Below, in pieces: positions 34,141-43,745 of a DNA stretch of 60,654 nt. Position 1 is the stretch's first letter, and each line of letters begins with the position of its first letter. Made by a program: the position numbers and the translations under genes. Under the pieces are notes generated by a model. The model did not search any database and had not been told where the DNA came from. It saw nothing but the letters and a program-made list of their open reading frames with translations. Source of the DNA: Ignavibacteriales bacterium (lineage in GTDB: Bacteria > Bacteroidota > Ignavibacteria > UBA10030 > SZUA-254); contig JACRFD010000060.1 in assembly GCA_016218025.1 (NCBI GenBank), forward strand, positions 1 through 60,654. Reading direction: 5' to 3'.

Positions 34141-35946
34141 ATGCGAAAAGGTTTTCAGATTGTAATTCTATTATTTCTTTCTATTGCATTTGGATATGCC
34201 TGCACTAACATACTTGTTACGAAAGGTGCTTCCAAAGACGGTTCTACTATGGTTTCATACAGTGCCGATTCATTTACGTTTTACGGGGAATTAGTTCATT
34301 ATCCCGCGGCAGTTTATGCCGACGACGCGAAGGTCGATGTGTATGAATGGGATACCGGAAAATATTTGGGACGAATAAAACAAGCTCGTGAAACCTACAA
34401 CGTAGTCGGGAATATGAATGAATATCAGGTCGTTATTGGTGAAACTACATTTGGAGGACGTGAAGAACTTCGCAATAGTAAAGGGGTAATTGACTACGGA
34501 AGTCTGATTTATCTTGCACTGCAGCGATCCAAAACTGCACGGGAAGCAATCAAAATTATGACCGATTTGGTAAATGAGTATGGTTATTATAGCGAGGGTG
34601 AATCCTTTTCGATAGCTGATCCAAATGAAGTGTGGTTGATGGAAATGTTAGGACATGGTGAGGGTAACAAGGGAGCTATGTGGGTTGCGTTAAGAATTCC
34701 TGATGGTTATGTTGCTGCACATGCTAATCACCCACGTATAAGAAATTTCCCGTTAAATGATCCTAACAATTGTTTATATGCACCCGATGTAATAAGTTTT
34801 GCAAGAGAGAAAGGCTGGTTCAAAGGTAAAGATTCTGAGTTCAGTTTTTCAGATGCTTACGCACCTTTAGATTTTGGTGCTATCAGGTTTTGTGACGGAA
34901 GAGTCTGGTCTGTTTTCAGAAGAATAAATAAAGATGCGGAAAAATATATCGGTTACATTAAAGGTGAAAATTTGGAACAACTTCCTATTTGGATAAAACC
35001 GGAAAAGAAGCTGAGTGTCCATGATGTAATGCAATTAATGCGTGATCATTATGAAGGAACCGAGTTTGATATGACAAAAGGAGTTGCCGCCGGTGCATAT
35101 GGATCGCCTTACAGATGGAGACCTTTAACATGGGATTATAAAGGTGAGCAATATTTCAATGAGCGGCCGATTTCAACACCGCAAACCGGGTTTTCTTTTG
35201 TCGGTCAATGCCGTTCGCAATATCCAAATGAAGTCGGAGGTGTATTATGGTTCGGTTTAGACGATACATATATGACTGTTTATGCTCCGATGTACACAAG
35301 CATTACAAAAGTTCCGTATAATTATGCTGTCGGTAGAGGATCTTTCGGAAAATTTTCATGGGAATCTGCTTTTTGGGTTTTCAATTCCGTTTCAAATTTT
35401 GCATACCCGAAATACAGTCTGATAATCGATGATATAAAAGATGTTCAAAATGAATTGGAAGGATCTTTCCTGGCAAATCAGGAAACTATTGAAAAGACTG
35501 CATTATCTCTTTTAAAAAATTCACGCGGTGAAGCAATCGATTATCTTACAAAATATTCTTGCGAAATGGGTGATCTTACTGTTAAGAGATGGAAAAAACT
35601 CGGCGAAGAATTACTTGTAAAGTATATGGATGGTGTTGTAAAAGATGAATATTTTAAACCTATCAATGTCGGTTATCCGGATAGTTTTAAAAAATATATC
35701 GTCGATGAGGCTGGAAGCAGTCTAAAAATGGTGAAATTACCCGGGTCTGATTTGGCTTCGTATGAGGAACATATTCTTCAGGGTGATCAACAGTTAGCAG
35801 ATAAAAAATATTCAGAGGCTAAAGAATCATATAAAAAAGCATCCGATGTGAATCCTGCTGAGTCATATCCGAAAGCACAGATTGAGAAGATCGATAAAGT
35901 ATTGAACGAATTGGAAACTCTGCACAAATCTATTTTCACGAAATAA
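34141..35946 (+). CDS. Exported C69 family dipeptidase
   Basis: 601 residues. C69 (formerly U34) dipeptidases are N-terminal nucleophile hydrolases, usually with broad dipeptide specificity. The signal peptide (1-20, ending FGYA) is followed directly by Cys21 in ACTNILVTKGASKDGSTM, which would be the exposed catalytic cysteine after processing. Further family motifs are GETTFGGREEL, DYGSLIYLALQRSKTAREAI, GESFSIADPNEVWLMEM and YVAAHANHPRI. Residues about 540-597 add a charged helical TPR-like tail (EEHILQGDQQLADKKYSEAKESYKKA) that I do not expect in the core family. It is flanked by its own terminator, so it is likely monocistronic. Confidence 0.92.
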   Translation: MRKGFQIVILLFLSIAFGYACTNILVTKGASKDGSTMVSYSADSFTFYGELVHYPAAVYADDAKVDVYEWDTGKYLGRIKQARETYNVVGNMNEYQVVIGETTFGGREELRNSKGVIDYGSLIYLALQRSKTAREAIKIMTDLVNEYGYYSEGESFSIADPNEVWLMEMLGHGEGNKGAMWVALRIPDGYVAAHANHPRIRNFPLNDPNNCLYAPDVISFAREKGWFKGKDSEFSFSDAYAPLDFGAIRFCDGRVWSVFRRINKDAEKYIGYIKGENLEQLPIWIKPEKKLSVHDVMQLMRDHYEGTEFDMTKGVAAGAYGSPYRWRPLTWDYKGEQYFNERPISTPQTGFSFVGQCRSQYPNEVGGVLWFGLDDTYMTVYAPMYTSITKVPYNYAVGRGSFGKFSWESAFWVFNSVSNFAYPKYSLIIDDIKDVQNELEGSFLANQETIEKTALSLLKNSRGEAIDYLTKYSCEMGDLTVKRWKKLGEELLVKYMDGVVKDEYFKPINVGYPDSFKKYIVDEAGSSLKMVKLPGSDLASYEEHILQGDQQLADKKYSEAKESYKKASDVNPAESYPKAQIEKIDKVLNELETLHKSIFTK

Positions 35947-35967
35947 CATAATTTATTAAAAGATTAA

Positions 35968-36009
35968 GCCGTGCTTACTATTCTGCTTCAAGTATAGCAC
36001 GGTTTTTTA
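35968..36009 (+). terminator. Rho-independent terminator
   Basis: CCGTGCT (35969-35975) pairs with AGCACGG (35996-36002) and is followed by TTTTTT. It ends the dipeptidase transcript. Confidence 0.8.
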
Positions 36010-36044
36010 TTATTTAATCCTGAAAAATATTGTAAATAAATTCA

Positions 36045-37991
36045 ATGAATAATCTCAATCGGATTGCGAAAATCACTAACTACATTTTTCTCGGTATAAT
36101 ATTTTTATTGATTGTGATTTTTGCATTCAGGGAAATCTACAGTCCGGATTTAGGTTTTCACCTGCGTGCTGGGGAATGGATAATAAAAAATTTAAAAATT
36201 CCTGCAAATGATGAATTCACTTTTACATCTGCAGGAAGGGAGTATATCGACCTGAACTGGTTATTCCAAATTTTTATAGCATTTATAAACAAAATCTGGG
36301 GAGAATTTGGTATCGTTTTCTCGAATGCCATTCTGCTCGTTGGAACTTTTATGCTGCTTTACCTAAGGATGAAACGTAAGGGGTTTCAGAATGGTTATCT
36401 AAGAAATCAAATCATATTCTTCCTGTCTGTGGCTTCTACGGCAGTGTTTTTCGAGCAACGTCCGCACACATTTTCCTGGCTCTTCTTTAATATTATTTTG
36501 TTTGTGTTAGAAAGGTATGAAGAAGACAGGTCAACCCGATTGATTTTACTCCCGATAATAATGTTGATCTGGGTGAACACTCATGTCTTATTCGTTTTAG
36601 GTTTGATTGCAATCTTTGTTTACCTGATCGGTATTTCTTATCACGATAAAAAAATACCGCTCGATTTATTCATATATTTTATGGCATCATCTGCTGTTAT
36701 ATTACTCAATCCACACCTTTTCAAAGGAATCTGGTTACCATTTATTCAATTTCAGTTGTTGCAATCAAATAATATTTTTAAAGAAGCTATCTCAGAACTG
36801 GCATCGCCTCTGAGTTTTAAAAGTTATTTGTTGAATGGAGAATTTGTTTTCCTTCAGCCGATTATGTGGTTCCATATATTTTTGCCAGTCAGTATTACTT
36901 TGTTCATTGCACAGATTAAACGACTAAAATTGCATAATATAATATTGTTCGTATTATTTATTTACCTTGCCCTATCGGCTGTTCGGAATATCGGCTTTTT
37001 TGTCTTTGCAATAGCACCTGCATTGCTGGTGGTTCATAAATTTAGAGATGACAATTCTTTCACAGATGTGGGAAACATTTCAAATATTCAGAGAATATTG
37101 AAAATAATTTCTTACCCGATATTCAAAATTGCTAACAGCATAATATTATTATTTGTATTGTGCTTGCTGGCGATATCGTTAGTTACAGACGTTTACTATA
37201 TCAATTTCAGATCTAATGATCGGTTTGGTTATAAATATAATTCTCATGTTCTTCCGGTTGCAGCAGCATCATTTTTGAGAGAAAATAATCTCACAGGAAA
37301 AATTTTGAATCATTTTAACTTCGGCGGATTTCTTATCTATACAATTCCTCAAAAAGTATTTATAGACGGCAGAACTGAAGTGATGGGAGAACAGATGTTT
37401 TATCAATATTCTATACTCTGGAACCAGATCGATAAAAAGCCTATTATAGAAAAATATAATCCCGATATAATAATATTTCCGCATCAAAATGAATTTCTTT
37501 GGGTGCATTATCTCCGGGCTGATTCTAATTGGAGACTTGTATTCGTGGATGAGTTGGCGGCAATTTATCTGAAAAAAGGTTATGAAGATAAGATAACAAG
37601 TATCAATTGGAAAAATGCACCAAACGAATATCGAATTATCCGCACCGAAGAGTTTGACCAAATATTAAAATCTCCATCACCATCAGGTTATCCGCTATTC
37701 AAATTTGCTGAACAGAAATTTCCTCTGACGGAACTTGGATTATCGACATTTTATTATTACAACGATCAGTTTGATGTCGCAATACAAATAGGATTAAACG
37801 GTTTAATGCAAAGCACAGTCCGCTGCCCTGAAATGTATTATAACCTTGGACATTATTATTTTGAAGCAAAAGATTATGATCGGTCGGCTTATTGTTATAA
37901 GAGGTTTCTAGAAACAAACAAAGATGGACTTGCTTCTCACAGATTACAGATGATTGAATCGGGCAGGATACAAATCTGGAAGGAAGATTGA
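36045..37991 (+). CDS. Polytopic membrane protein, GT-C glycosyltransferase-like
   Basis: 648 residues with about 10-11 hydrophobic segments in the first 390 residues. The first loop carries SPDLGFHLRAGEWIIKNLKIPANDEFTFTS and DLNWLFQIFIAFI, an acidic DLGFH motif of the type seen in GT-C fold, lipid-sugar-dependent glycosyltransferases. After the last membrane segment there is an extracytoplasmic region (HFNFGGFLIYTIPQKVFIDGRTEVMG) and a C-terminal TPR-like end (EMYYNLGHYYFEAKDYDRSAYCYKRFLE). The donor and acceptor are unknown. No ribosome site is evident, and no glycan genes flank it. Confidence 0.65.
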   Translation: MNNLNRIAKITNYIFLGIIFLLIVIFAFREIYSPDLGFHLRAGEWIIKNLKIPANDEFTFTSAGREYIDLNWLFQIFIAFINKIWGEFGIVFSNAILLVGTFMLLYLRMKRKGFQNGYLRNQIIFFLSVASTAVFFEQRPHTFSWLFFNIILFVLERYEEDRSTRLILLPIIMLIWVNTHVLFVLGLIAIFVYLIGISYHDKKIPLDLFIYFMASSAVILLNPHLFKGIWLPFIQFQLLQSNNIFKEAISELASPLSFKSYLLNGEFVFLQPIMWFHIFLPVSITLFIAQIKRLKLHNIILFVLFIYLALSAVRNIGFFVFAIAPALLVVHKFRDDNSFTDVGNISNIQRILKIISYPIFKIANSIILLFVLCLLAISLVTDVYYINFRSNDRFGYKYNSHVLPVAAASFLRENNLTGKILNHFNFGGFLIYTIPQKVFIDGRTEVMGEQMFYQYSILWNQIDKKPIIEKYNPDIIIFPHQNEFLWVHYLRADSNWRLVFVDELAAIYLKKGYEDKITSINWKNAPNEYRIIRTEEFDQILKSPSPSGYPLFKFAEQKFPLTELGLSTFYYYNDQFDVAIQIGLNGLMQSTVRCPEMYYNLGHYYFEAKDYDRSAYCYKRFLETNKDGLASHRLQMIESGRIQIWKED

Positions 37992-38160
37992 GTAAAATTA
38001 ATATCTCATATTATTTGAATATTGATTTTACCCTCACTGCATGTTTCCAGCATGTTGTTGTTTTCATTTTTAGATTGATCTAATCCTCTCTCTAAATCCT
38101 GGGCTTCTGTTTTTTTCAAAAGGGGGTGAATTCCTTTTCCATGGTTTTGATCTAAACCTG
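37992..38160. other. Intergenic spacer without recognised gene
   Basis: Part of a 503-base gap between two plus-strand genes. I see no RNA gene or repeat. A 98-codon minus frame spans 38006-38302 but has no family resemblance. Confidence 0.4.
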
Positions 38161-38265
38161 TCATATAACGAATTGAGGATAAGCACGCAAAGTAAAAGAG
38201 AGGATCAATAAAATTAAATTTACAATATCGGGAGTTCCTTTTTGCATAAATACAAATGCGATCAT
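38161..38265 (-). CDS. Candidate 34-residue membrane microprotein
   Basis: A minus-strand ATG at 38265 is preceded at good spacing by AAGGAAGAG. The 34 residues begin MIAFVFMQKG and carry one hydrophobic stretch (IVNLILLILSFTL) before a TGA stop. It lies in a gap with no other gene. Nothing is recognised by family. It could be a true small membrane peptide or chance; the ribosome site is the main reason to list it. Confidence 0.3.
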   Translation of the reverse strand: MIAFVFMQKGTPDIVNLILLILSFTLRAYPQFVI

Positions 38266-38494
38266 ATCTCTTCCTTTCTATTGTTTCACAGACAAGTTCC
38301 ATATCTTTTTTCCTAAAATCAAACTATTAAATCGATTAAAATTAACTTTAGAAAGTATTTCAAACCATTCATCGACAGATGAAACCGCTTGACGAAATAT
38401 TCCCATAAATCTATAACAATCGATTAAAAATGCCGTTAAAATTTGAAGAAAGTTTTAATCAAACACCATATTCAAATTGTTGAAAGGGAATAAA

Positions 38495-40771
38495 ATGAAT
38501 AAGCAGTCGTCTTTGAAATTGTGGATGTTCGCTATTATCTGCATACTAATTGGAATCTTATCGTTCAAGGCATTTGGAAGACCCGATTTCCAACCGGTTT
38601 TTCGTCCTGTTCTTGAAATTGGTAAAAGTTCGGGTGCGATCGTGATTGATGGAGATTTATCCGATCAAGGATGGATGAATGCTAAAAAGATAAACAGTTT
38701 TGTTGAGCGCAATCCCGGTGAGAATATTTTGCCCCTTGTTGAAACGATAGTATCGATTACTCATGATGCCGATTATCTGTATGTAGCTTTTAAATGTAAA
38801 GATGATCCGAATTCGATCAGGGCGACTATGTGCCAGCGCGATCAATATGGTGCTGACGATGCGGTTTCACTTTTGCTTGATACTTATGGGACTGCTTCAT
38901 GGGCTTACATTTTTAATGTTAATCCATACGGGATTCAAAAAGATAAATTGTGGTCGAGTATTTCAGGTGAAGATCTCGGTTTTGATTTAGTCTGGAAATC
39001 TGCTGCAAAAATTACAGATGATGGATATCAGGTAGAAATGGCGATTCCTTTTTCGTCTCTTCGTTTCCCTAACAGCGACATTCAAAAATGGAAAATTGAT
39101 TTCTGGAGAATTCATCCGCGAGAGGTATATCATCAATATTCCTGGGCAGCGTATGATAAAAATGAACAATGCTTCCCTTGTCAATGGGGAACGGTTGAAG
39201 GGATATCGAATGTAGAATCGGGAAAAGGTTTCGAGATATTACCTGCAATAGTTGCAAATCAAACAGGTCAGCTTACCGATGTCAGTAATCCTAATTCATC
39301 TTTTTCTAATAAAAAAATTAAAGGAGAACTTTCTGTTGGCGCAAAATATTCAGTCACATCAGATATTACTGCTGAGGCATCTTATAATCCGGATTTCAGT
39401 CAGATTGAAGCAGATGCCCAGCAGATAGACGTAAATTCCACTATCGCTTTGCGTTATGCTGAACGAAGGCCGTTTTTCCAGGAGGGGAGCGATATATTTC
39501 AAACAATGTTCAATTCATTTTACACTCGAATGATTAACGATCCTCAATATGCCGCGAAAGTTACAGGCAGGACGGAAGGGAACAGCCTTGGCTACGTGGT
39601 GGCACGTGACGAAAATTCACCTTACATATTTCCATTAGACGAAAGAAGCATTACAATTAATTCAGGGAAAAGCCTGGTTAATGTAATTCGTGGTTTGCAT
39701 ACTTTCAGCGATGCATCAAAGATCGGAGTTTTAATTTCTGACAGACGATTTGAGAATGGCGGGTACGGAACGGTATTATCGCTGGATGGGACTCTAAGGT
39801 TGGGACAAAGTTATGGAGTCAACGGACAATATATTCGCACATATACAAAAGAACCGAATAATCCCACACTTACAAAAAGATTCGGAGGAATAACGTTCGC
39901 GGATGGAAAACATACATTGGGATTCGATGGAGAATATTTTTCAGGCGACGCTTTTATTACTAACATCAGACGTAATTCAAGAAATTGGAATTTCTATGTC
40001 GATTATAATCAGATCGAACCAGCTTATCGCACTGAAACCGGTTATGATCCGGTTGTTAACCACAGGACTGTGAGCGGAAATACGCGCTATAATTTTTATC
40101 CGGAACAAACAGTAATCAGTCGAATCGCTCCGTATATTGGGGGTTTCGAAAGATGGAATTTTGATGGTCAGAAAAAAATAGAAAACTATTTTGCCGGATG
40201 TAATGGTGATTTAAAATTTGCCCAAACAAACTTCAATGTCGGATATGGCGGAGGGTCTGAAGTTTTTAACAATTCGAAGTTTGATGGATTATGGACAATG
40301 CAGTTTACAGTTAACAGTCAATTAACAGATGCAATCGGCGTAGGGGGGAGTTATATGTTCGGTCGAAGCATAGCTTATTTTGCAATGCGAAGAGGAAACG
40401 AAAAGTTGGTAAACCTGAGTGTTAGTGTAAAACCGATTGACAGGCTGACGATTGACGGTGAGGTTGATTTTGCCAAAAGTAATAATTCTGAAACGGGTGA
40501 AGAATATTACAATGGATATATTGCTCGCACACGAATTCAATTGCAGGTAAGCAAAGAGTTCTCGTTCCGATTGCTCACTCAGTATAATAATTTTAACGAA
40601 GGTTGGGATATTGATCCGCTTTTGACGTACAGATTGAGTTCTTTCTCTGTTCTTTATGTCGGTTCAACTTTTGATTTTTTAAAATTTCCTGAAAGTCCAA
40701 TGTATGAATCACAATGGAAAGTATCATCCCGCCAATATTTCATGAAACTCCAATATTTATTCCAAATCTAA
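38495..40771 (+). CDS. CBM9-like / DUF5916-type outer-membrane protein
   Basis: 758 residues from the ATG at 38495, with GAAAGGGA upstream; an in-frame TTG at 38477 lies before that site. A signal anchor or signal peptide covers about 5-30. Residues about 45-235 form a family 9 carbohydrate-binding-like domain (IVIDGDLSDQGWMNAKKI, DYLYVAFKCKDDPNSIRA, DDAVSLLLDTYG, MAIPFSSLRFP). The rest is the DUF5916-type beta-barrel with ASYNPDFSQIEADAQQIDVN and RRPFFQEGSDIF, followed by alternating strands ending in aromatic FQI, as outer-membrane proteins do. The ligand is unknown. Confidence 0.88.
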   Translation: MNKQSSLKLWMFAIICILIGILSFKAFGRPDFQPVFRPVLEIGKSSGAIVIDGDLSDQGWMNAKKINSFVERNPGENILPLVETIVSITHDADYLYVAFKCKDDPNSIRATMCQRDQYGADDAVSLLLDTYGTASWAYIFNVNPYGIQKDKLWSSISGEDLGFDLVWKSAAKITDDGYQVEMAIPFSSLRFPNSDIQKWKIDFWRIHPREVYHQYSWAAYDKNEQCFPCQWGTVEGISNVESGKGFEILPAIVANQTGQLTDVSNPNSSFSNKKIKGELSVGAKYSVTSDITAEASYNPDFSQIEADAQQIDVNSTIALRYAERRPFFQEGSDIFQTMFNSFYTRMINDPQYAAKVTGRTEGNSLGYVVARDENSPYIFPLDERSITINSGKSLVNVIRGLHTFSDASKIGVLISDRRFENGGYGTVLSLDGTLRLGQSYGVNGQYIRTYTKEPNNPTLTKRFGGITFADGKHTLGFDGEYFSGDAFITNIRRNSRNWNFYVDYNQIEPAYRTETGYDPVVNHRTVSGNTRYNFYPEQTVISRIAPYIGGFERWNFDGQKKIENYFAGCNGDLKFAQTNFNVGYGGGSEVFNNSKFDGLWTMQFTVNSQLTDAIGVGGSYMFGRSIAYFAMRRGNEKLVNLSVSVKPIDRLTIDGEVDFAKSNNSETGEEYYNGYIARTRIQLQVSKEFSFRLLTQYNNFNEGWDIDPLLTYRLSSFSVLYVGSTFDFLKFPESPMYESQWKVSSRQYFMKLQYLFQI

Positions 40772-40796
40772 TTATATATAAATATGAAAACGGCAT

Positions 40797-40828
40797 GAGT
40801 CTGCTCTAACGGCAGACTCTTGTTTTTT
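40797..40828 (+). terminator. Rho-independent terminator
   Basis: GAGTCTGC (40797-40804) pairs with GCAGACTC (40812-40819), followed by TTGTTTTTT. It ends the outer-membrane protein gene. Confidence 0.85.
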
Positions 40829-40897
40829 AATGGGGATTTAAGTAATATTTCACATCTCTCATTTTAAATTCCATGAATATAACCGAAAGTATTTCGT

Positions 40898-41419
40898 ATG
40901 GCAAGAATCAGTAAGGATGAATATTATTTGAATATTGCTCGTGAAGTTGCTGAAAGATCAACATGCTTGAGAAGAAAATATGGCGCTGTGATAGTTCAAT
41001 CGGATCAAATCATTTCGACCGGTTATTGCGGCGCTCCAAGAGGGACTGTTAATTGTATTGATATTGATTTTTGTCTGCGTGAAAAAAGAAATGCGAAACG
41101 TGGAGAGCATTATGAGTGGTGCCGCTCGGTTCATGCTGAACAAAACGCGATTATTCATTCAAAGCGTCTTGATATGATGAACGCAAAACTATATTTGATG
41201 GGTATAGATGCCAAAACGGGAGAAGTAATGGATGATGCTGAGCCGTGCAAACTTTGCCAAAGAATGATAATCAATTCGGGGATTTCAAAAATTATATCTT
41301 ACGGTAAAAAAAATAAAATTATTACAATCGACGTTGAAAAAGATTGGATCGCTACAAATATGGGTGAAGTGAAAAAAGAAAAAGGGAAGTGGATTGTTCT
41401 GGATGAATCAGTGATATGA
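40898..41419 (+). CDS. dCMP deaminase family protein
   Basis: 173 residues. The zinc-dependent deaminase motif is HAEQNAI (H79, E81) with PCKLC (C117, C120), and a second cysteine-rich part (GYCGAPRGTVNCIDIDFCLREKR) is typical of the ComEB/dCMP deaminase group. It would make dUMP for dTMP synthesis. It lies 13 bases before dinB on the same strand; whether the two share a function is not shown. Confidence 0.9.
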   Translation: MARISKDEYYLNIAREVAERSTCLRRKYGAVIVQSDQIISTGYCGAPRGTVNCIDIDFCLREKRNAKRGEHYEWCRSVHAEQNAIIHSKRLDMMNAKLYLMGIDAKTGEVMDDAEPCKLCQRMIINSGISKIISYGKKNKIITIDVEKDWIATNMGEVKKEKGKWIVLDESVI

Positions 41420-41432
41420 ATGGATAGCACGA

Positions 41433-42578
41433 TTGTTAAAAAATTACATCGCTCACCTTGACCTCGATTGTTTTTTCGTTTCTGTTGAAAGGATACGCGA
41501 TAAATCGCTGATCGATAAACCGGTTGTAGTTGGCGGCAGTACCGATGGACGCGGTGTTATTGCATCTGCTTCTTACGAGGCGCGAAAATACGGAGTTCGT
41601 TCTGCAATGTCAACTGCCCAGGCATTGCGACTTTGTCCTCACTTAATCGTAGTCCACGGTCATCATTCAGAATATTCCGCTTATTCAAATCGTTTATACA
41701 AGCGGATGCTCGATATTGCACCGATTGTAGAGCGTGCTTCTATTGATGAAATGTATTTAGATTTCACCGGATGTGAATCGCTGTTTAAAAATGATTTGCC
41801 GGGATATATGATTGAGCTTCAGCGGATTGTGCTTAAAGAATTCAATCTGCCGTGTACAATAGCACTTGCTTCGAACAAACTCGTTGCCAAAATTGCCGCC
41901 AATCAGGTCAAACCAAATGGTGTAACGTTTATTCCGCACGGAACGGAGGAAAATTATCTGGCTCCATTGCCGATCGGAGTTATTCCAGGTGTTGGAAAGA
42001 AGACAGAAGAATTATTAAAGAGAAATGGATTTCAGATCGTGGAGGATCTGCAAAATGTAAATCCGAAATTACTTCAAAATCTGTTGGGAATAAATGGAGA
42101 GTGGATATATAAAGCATCGCACGGAATTGGTTCATCGCGATTGGAAGTTGAGCATACCGCAAAAAGCATAAGCAAGGTGGAAACATTTTCCAAAGATATT
42201 TCAGAGACAGTTGAGTTGGAAAAAATACTGCACGAATTAGTTCAAAGCGTCAGTTGTTCTTTAAGGGACAAATCATGGAAAGCATCTGTAATAACTGTCA
42301 AATACCGAACGAGTGATTTTAAAACTTATTCAAAGCAAAGGAAAGTTGAACCGACAAACTTCGATCCGGATATATTTGATATCGCGAAAAGTATACTGGG
42401 ACAACTTCATGATGGACGCAGGAAGGTAAGGTTAATCGGTGTAGGTTTATCAGGTTTTGTAAGCGATAGCCAACTCTCGCCTGATTTATTTTCAAACACC
42501 GAGAAACAAGATAGTGCAATGAAAGCACTCGATTCGCTTCGGAAAAAATTCGGTGAAGATGCTATAAAGATTGGTTAA
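41433..42578 (+). CDS. dinB: DNA polymerase IV (Y family)
   Basis: 381 residues. A translesion polymerase without proofreading. The start appears to be TTG at 41433: the frame has no ATG or GTG between the upstream stop at 41412 and the conserved core. Catalytic motifs are HLDLDCFFVSVE (D10) and RASIDEMYLD (D105, E106). The thumb helix-hairpin-helix IGVIPGVGKKTEELL and the little-finger domain (ISKVETFSKDI, VITVKYRTSDFKTYSKQ) are complete. No LexA-type operator was recognised upstream. Confidence 0.95.
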   Translation: MLKNYIAHLDLDCFFVSVERIRDKSLIDKPVVVGGSTDGRGVIASASYEARKYGVRSAMSTAQALRLCPHLIVVHGHHSEYSAYSNRLYKRMLDIAPIVERASIDEMYLDFTGCESLFKNDLPGYMIELQRIVLKEFNLPCTIALASNKLVAKIAANQVKPNGVTFIPHGTEENYLAPLPIGVIPGVGKKTEELLKRNGFQIVEDLQNVNPKLLQNLLGINGEWIYKASHGIGSSRLEVEHTAKSISKVETFSKDISETVELEKILHELVQSVSCSLRDKSWKASVITVKYRTSDFKTYSKQRKVEPTNFDPDIFDIAKSILGQLHDGRRKVRLIGVGLSGFVSDSQLSPDLFSNTEKQDSAMKALDSLRKKFGEDAIKIG

Positions 42579-42631
42579 TCAATTTGATTTCATAGACAAA
42601 TGATTAGGGATTTAAATCTCGGCTGATCACT

Positions 42632-42663
42632 TTGTCATTCCTGAATGCTTTTAGCGGGAATCC
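42632..42663. repeat. Partial TGTCATTCC-type repeat
   Basis: TGTCATTCCTGAATG followed by TTTTAGCGGGAATCC resembles one end of the 86-base palindrome at 48091-48176. It overlaps the region where a longer hpnC frame would begin, which speaks against that longer start. Confidence 0.45.
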
Positions 42664-42776
42664 AGTATTGCATGTTCTTTAGGAACATTCGGACATGGCA
42701 GGCCACTTATTTGTTTAAGGTTAATCAGGTCAATCTAAAGTTTTTGACTTTCCCTTGTTTTTTAGTATTATTTTCT

Positions 42777-43745
42777 GTGAAAGAATCTGAAGTCATACAG
42801 AATAAACCCGAGGAATCGAAGTTTTTAATCGATCCCGCAAGAAATTATACACTCGAAGAAGCTTTTGAATATTGTGCATCTGTTACGGAATCACATTACG
42901 AAAATTTTCCGGTGGCATCTTTTTTCTTGCCGCACGAGAAGCGGCAGTACATCCAGGCAATTTACGCATTCAGCAGAGTTGCAGATGATTTTGCCGATGA
43001 AGGTGTGCGAACAAGCGATGAACGGATTGCATTACTGGAAGATTGGGAGATGAAGCTGCAACAATGTTACGAAGGCGAAGCCAATCACCCGGTTTTTATA
43101 GCGCTAAAAGATACGGTTAAGCGGCTTGAAATCCCAATAGAGCCGTTGCGCGATTTGTTGACAGCATTTAAAAGAGATGTCGTTCAAAACAGGTACGAGA
43201 CATTTGATGATCTTTTGAGTTATTGTAAATGTTCTGCTAACCCGGTGGGCAGATTGGTTTTAATTATATTTAATTACCGGGATGAGAAATTATTCGAGTT
43301 ATCCGATCATCTGTGCACAGCTCTTCAACTTACAAATTTCTGGCAAGACGTGAAGATTGACAGGGATAAGAATAGACTGTATATTCCTGTTGAAGATATG
43401 AATAGATTTAATTACGGAATGGAGAAATGGAATAATGGAGAGATGGAAAATGGCTTTAAGGAATTGATGAAGTTCGAGGTTGAGCGAACAAGAGAAATAT
43501 TCTATCTCGGGGCTGAACTTCCATCTCTTGTAACAAAAGATTTGCAGTTAGAATTAAAACTGATTTGGTTCGGCGGTATGTCGATCTTAAAAAAAATAGA
43601 AAAACAGAAATATAACGTATGGAACAACCGTCCGAAATTGCGAATGAGCGACCTCTTCCTTATCTTAACAAGAGGTTTGATTTATAATGATTTAAGATAT
43701 TACAAAAAGAAAAAGCCCAAAAAAGAACCATGGGATCTGACGTAG
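42777..43745 (+). CDS. hpnC: Squalene synthase HpnC-like
   Basis: 322 residues from GTG at 42777. A frame opening at 42645 would add 44 residues encoded by repeat-derived sequence without similarity to the family, so the GTG is preferred although no ribosome site is seen. HpnC, with HpnD and HpnE, makes squalene from farnesyl diphosphate; HpnC acts on presqualene diphosphate to give hydroxysqualene. The first Asp-rich motif is RVADDFADEG, the second is DVKIDRDKNRLYIP. It overlaps hpnD by 16 bases. Confidence 0.88.
   Translation: MKESEVIQNKPEESKFLIDPARNYTLEEAFEYCASVTESHYENFPVASFFLPHEKRQYIQAIYAFSRVADDFADEGVRTSDERIALLEDWEMKLQQCYEGEANHPVFIALKDTVKRLEIPIEPLRDLLTAFKRDVVQNRYETFDDLLSYCKCSANPVGRLVLIIFNYRDEKLFELSDHLCTALQLTNFWQDVKIDRDKNRLYIPVEDMNRFNYGMEKWNNGEMENGFKELMKFEVERTREIFYLGAELPSLVTKDLQLELKLIWFGGMSILKKIEKQKYNVWNNRPKLRMSDLFLILTRGLIYNDLRYYKKKKPKKEPWDLT

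Noticed and set aside
38006..38302. 98-codon minus frame in the 38 kb gap
   Set aside because: No ribosome site, low-quality composition and no known pattern. A shorter frame at 38161-38265 in another phase has a better ribosome site.
42645..42776. Longer N-terminus for HpnC
   Set aside because: The added sequence begins in a TGTCATTCC-type repeat and does not resemble the family; the conserved part begins after the GTG at 42777.
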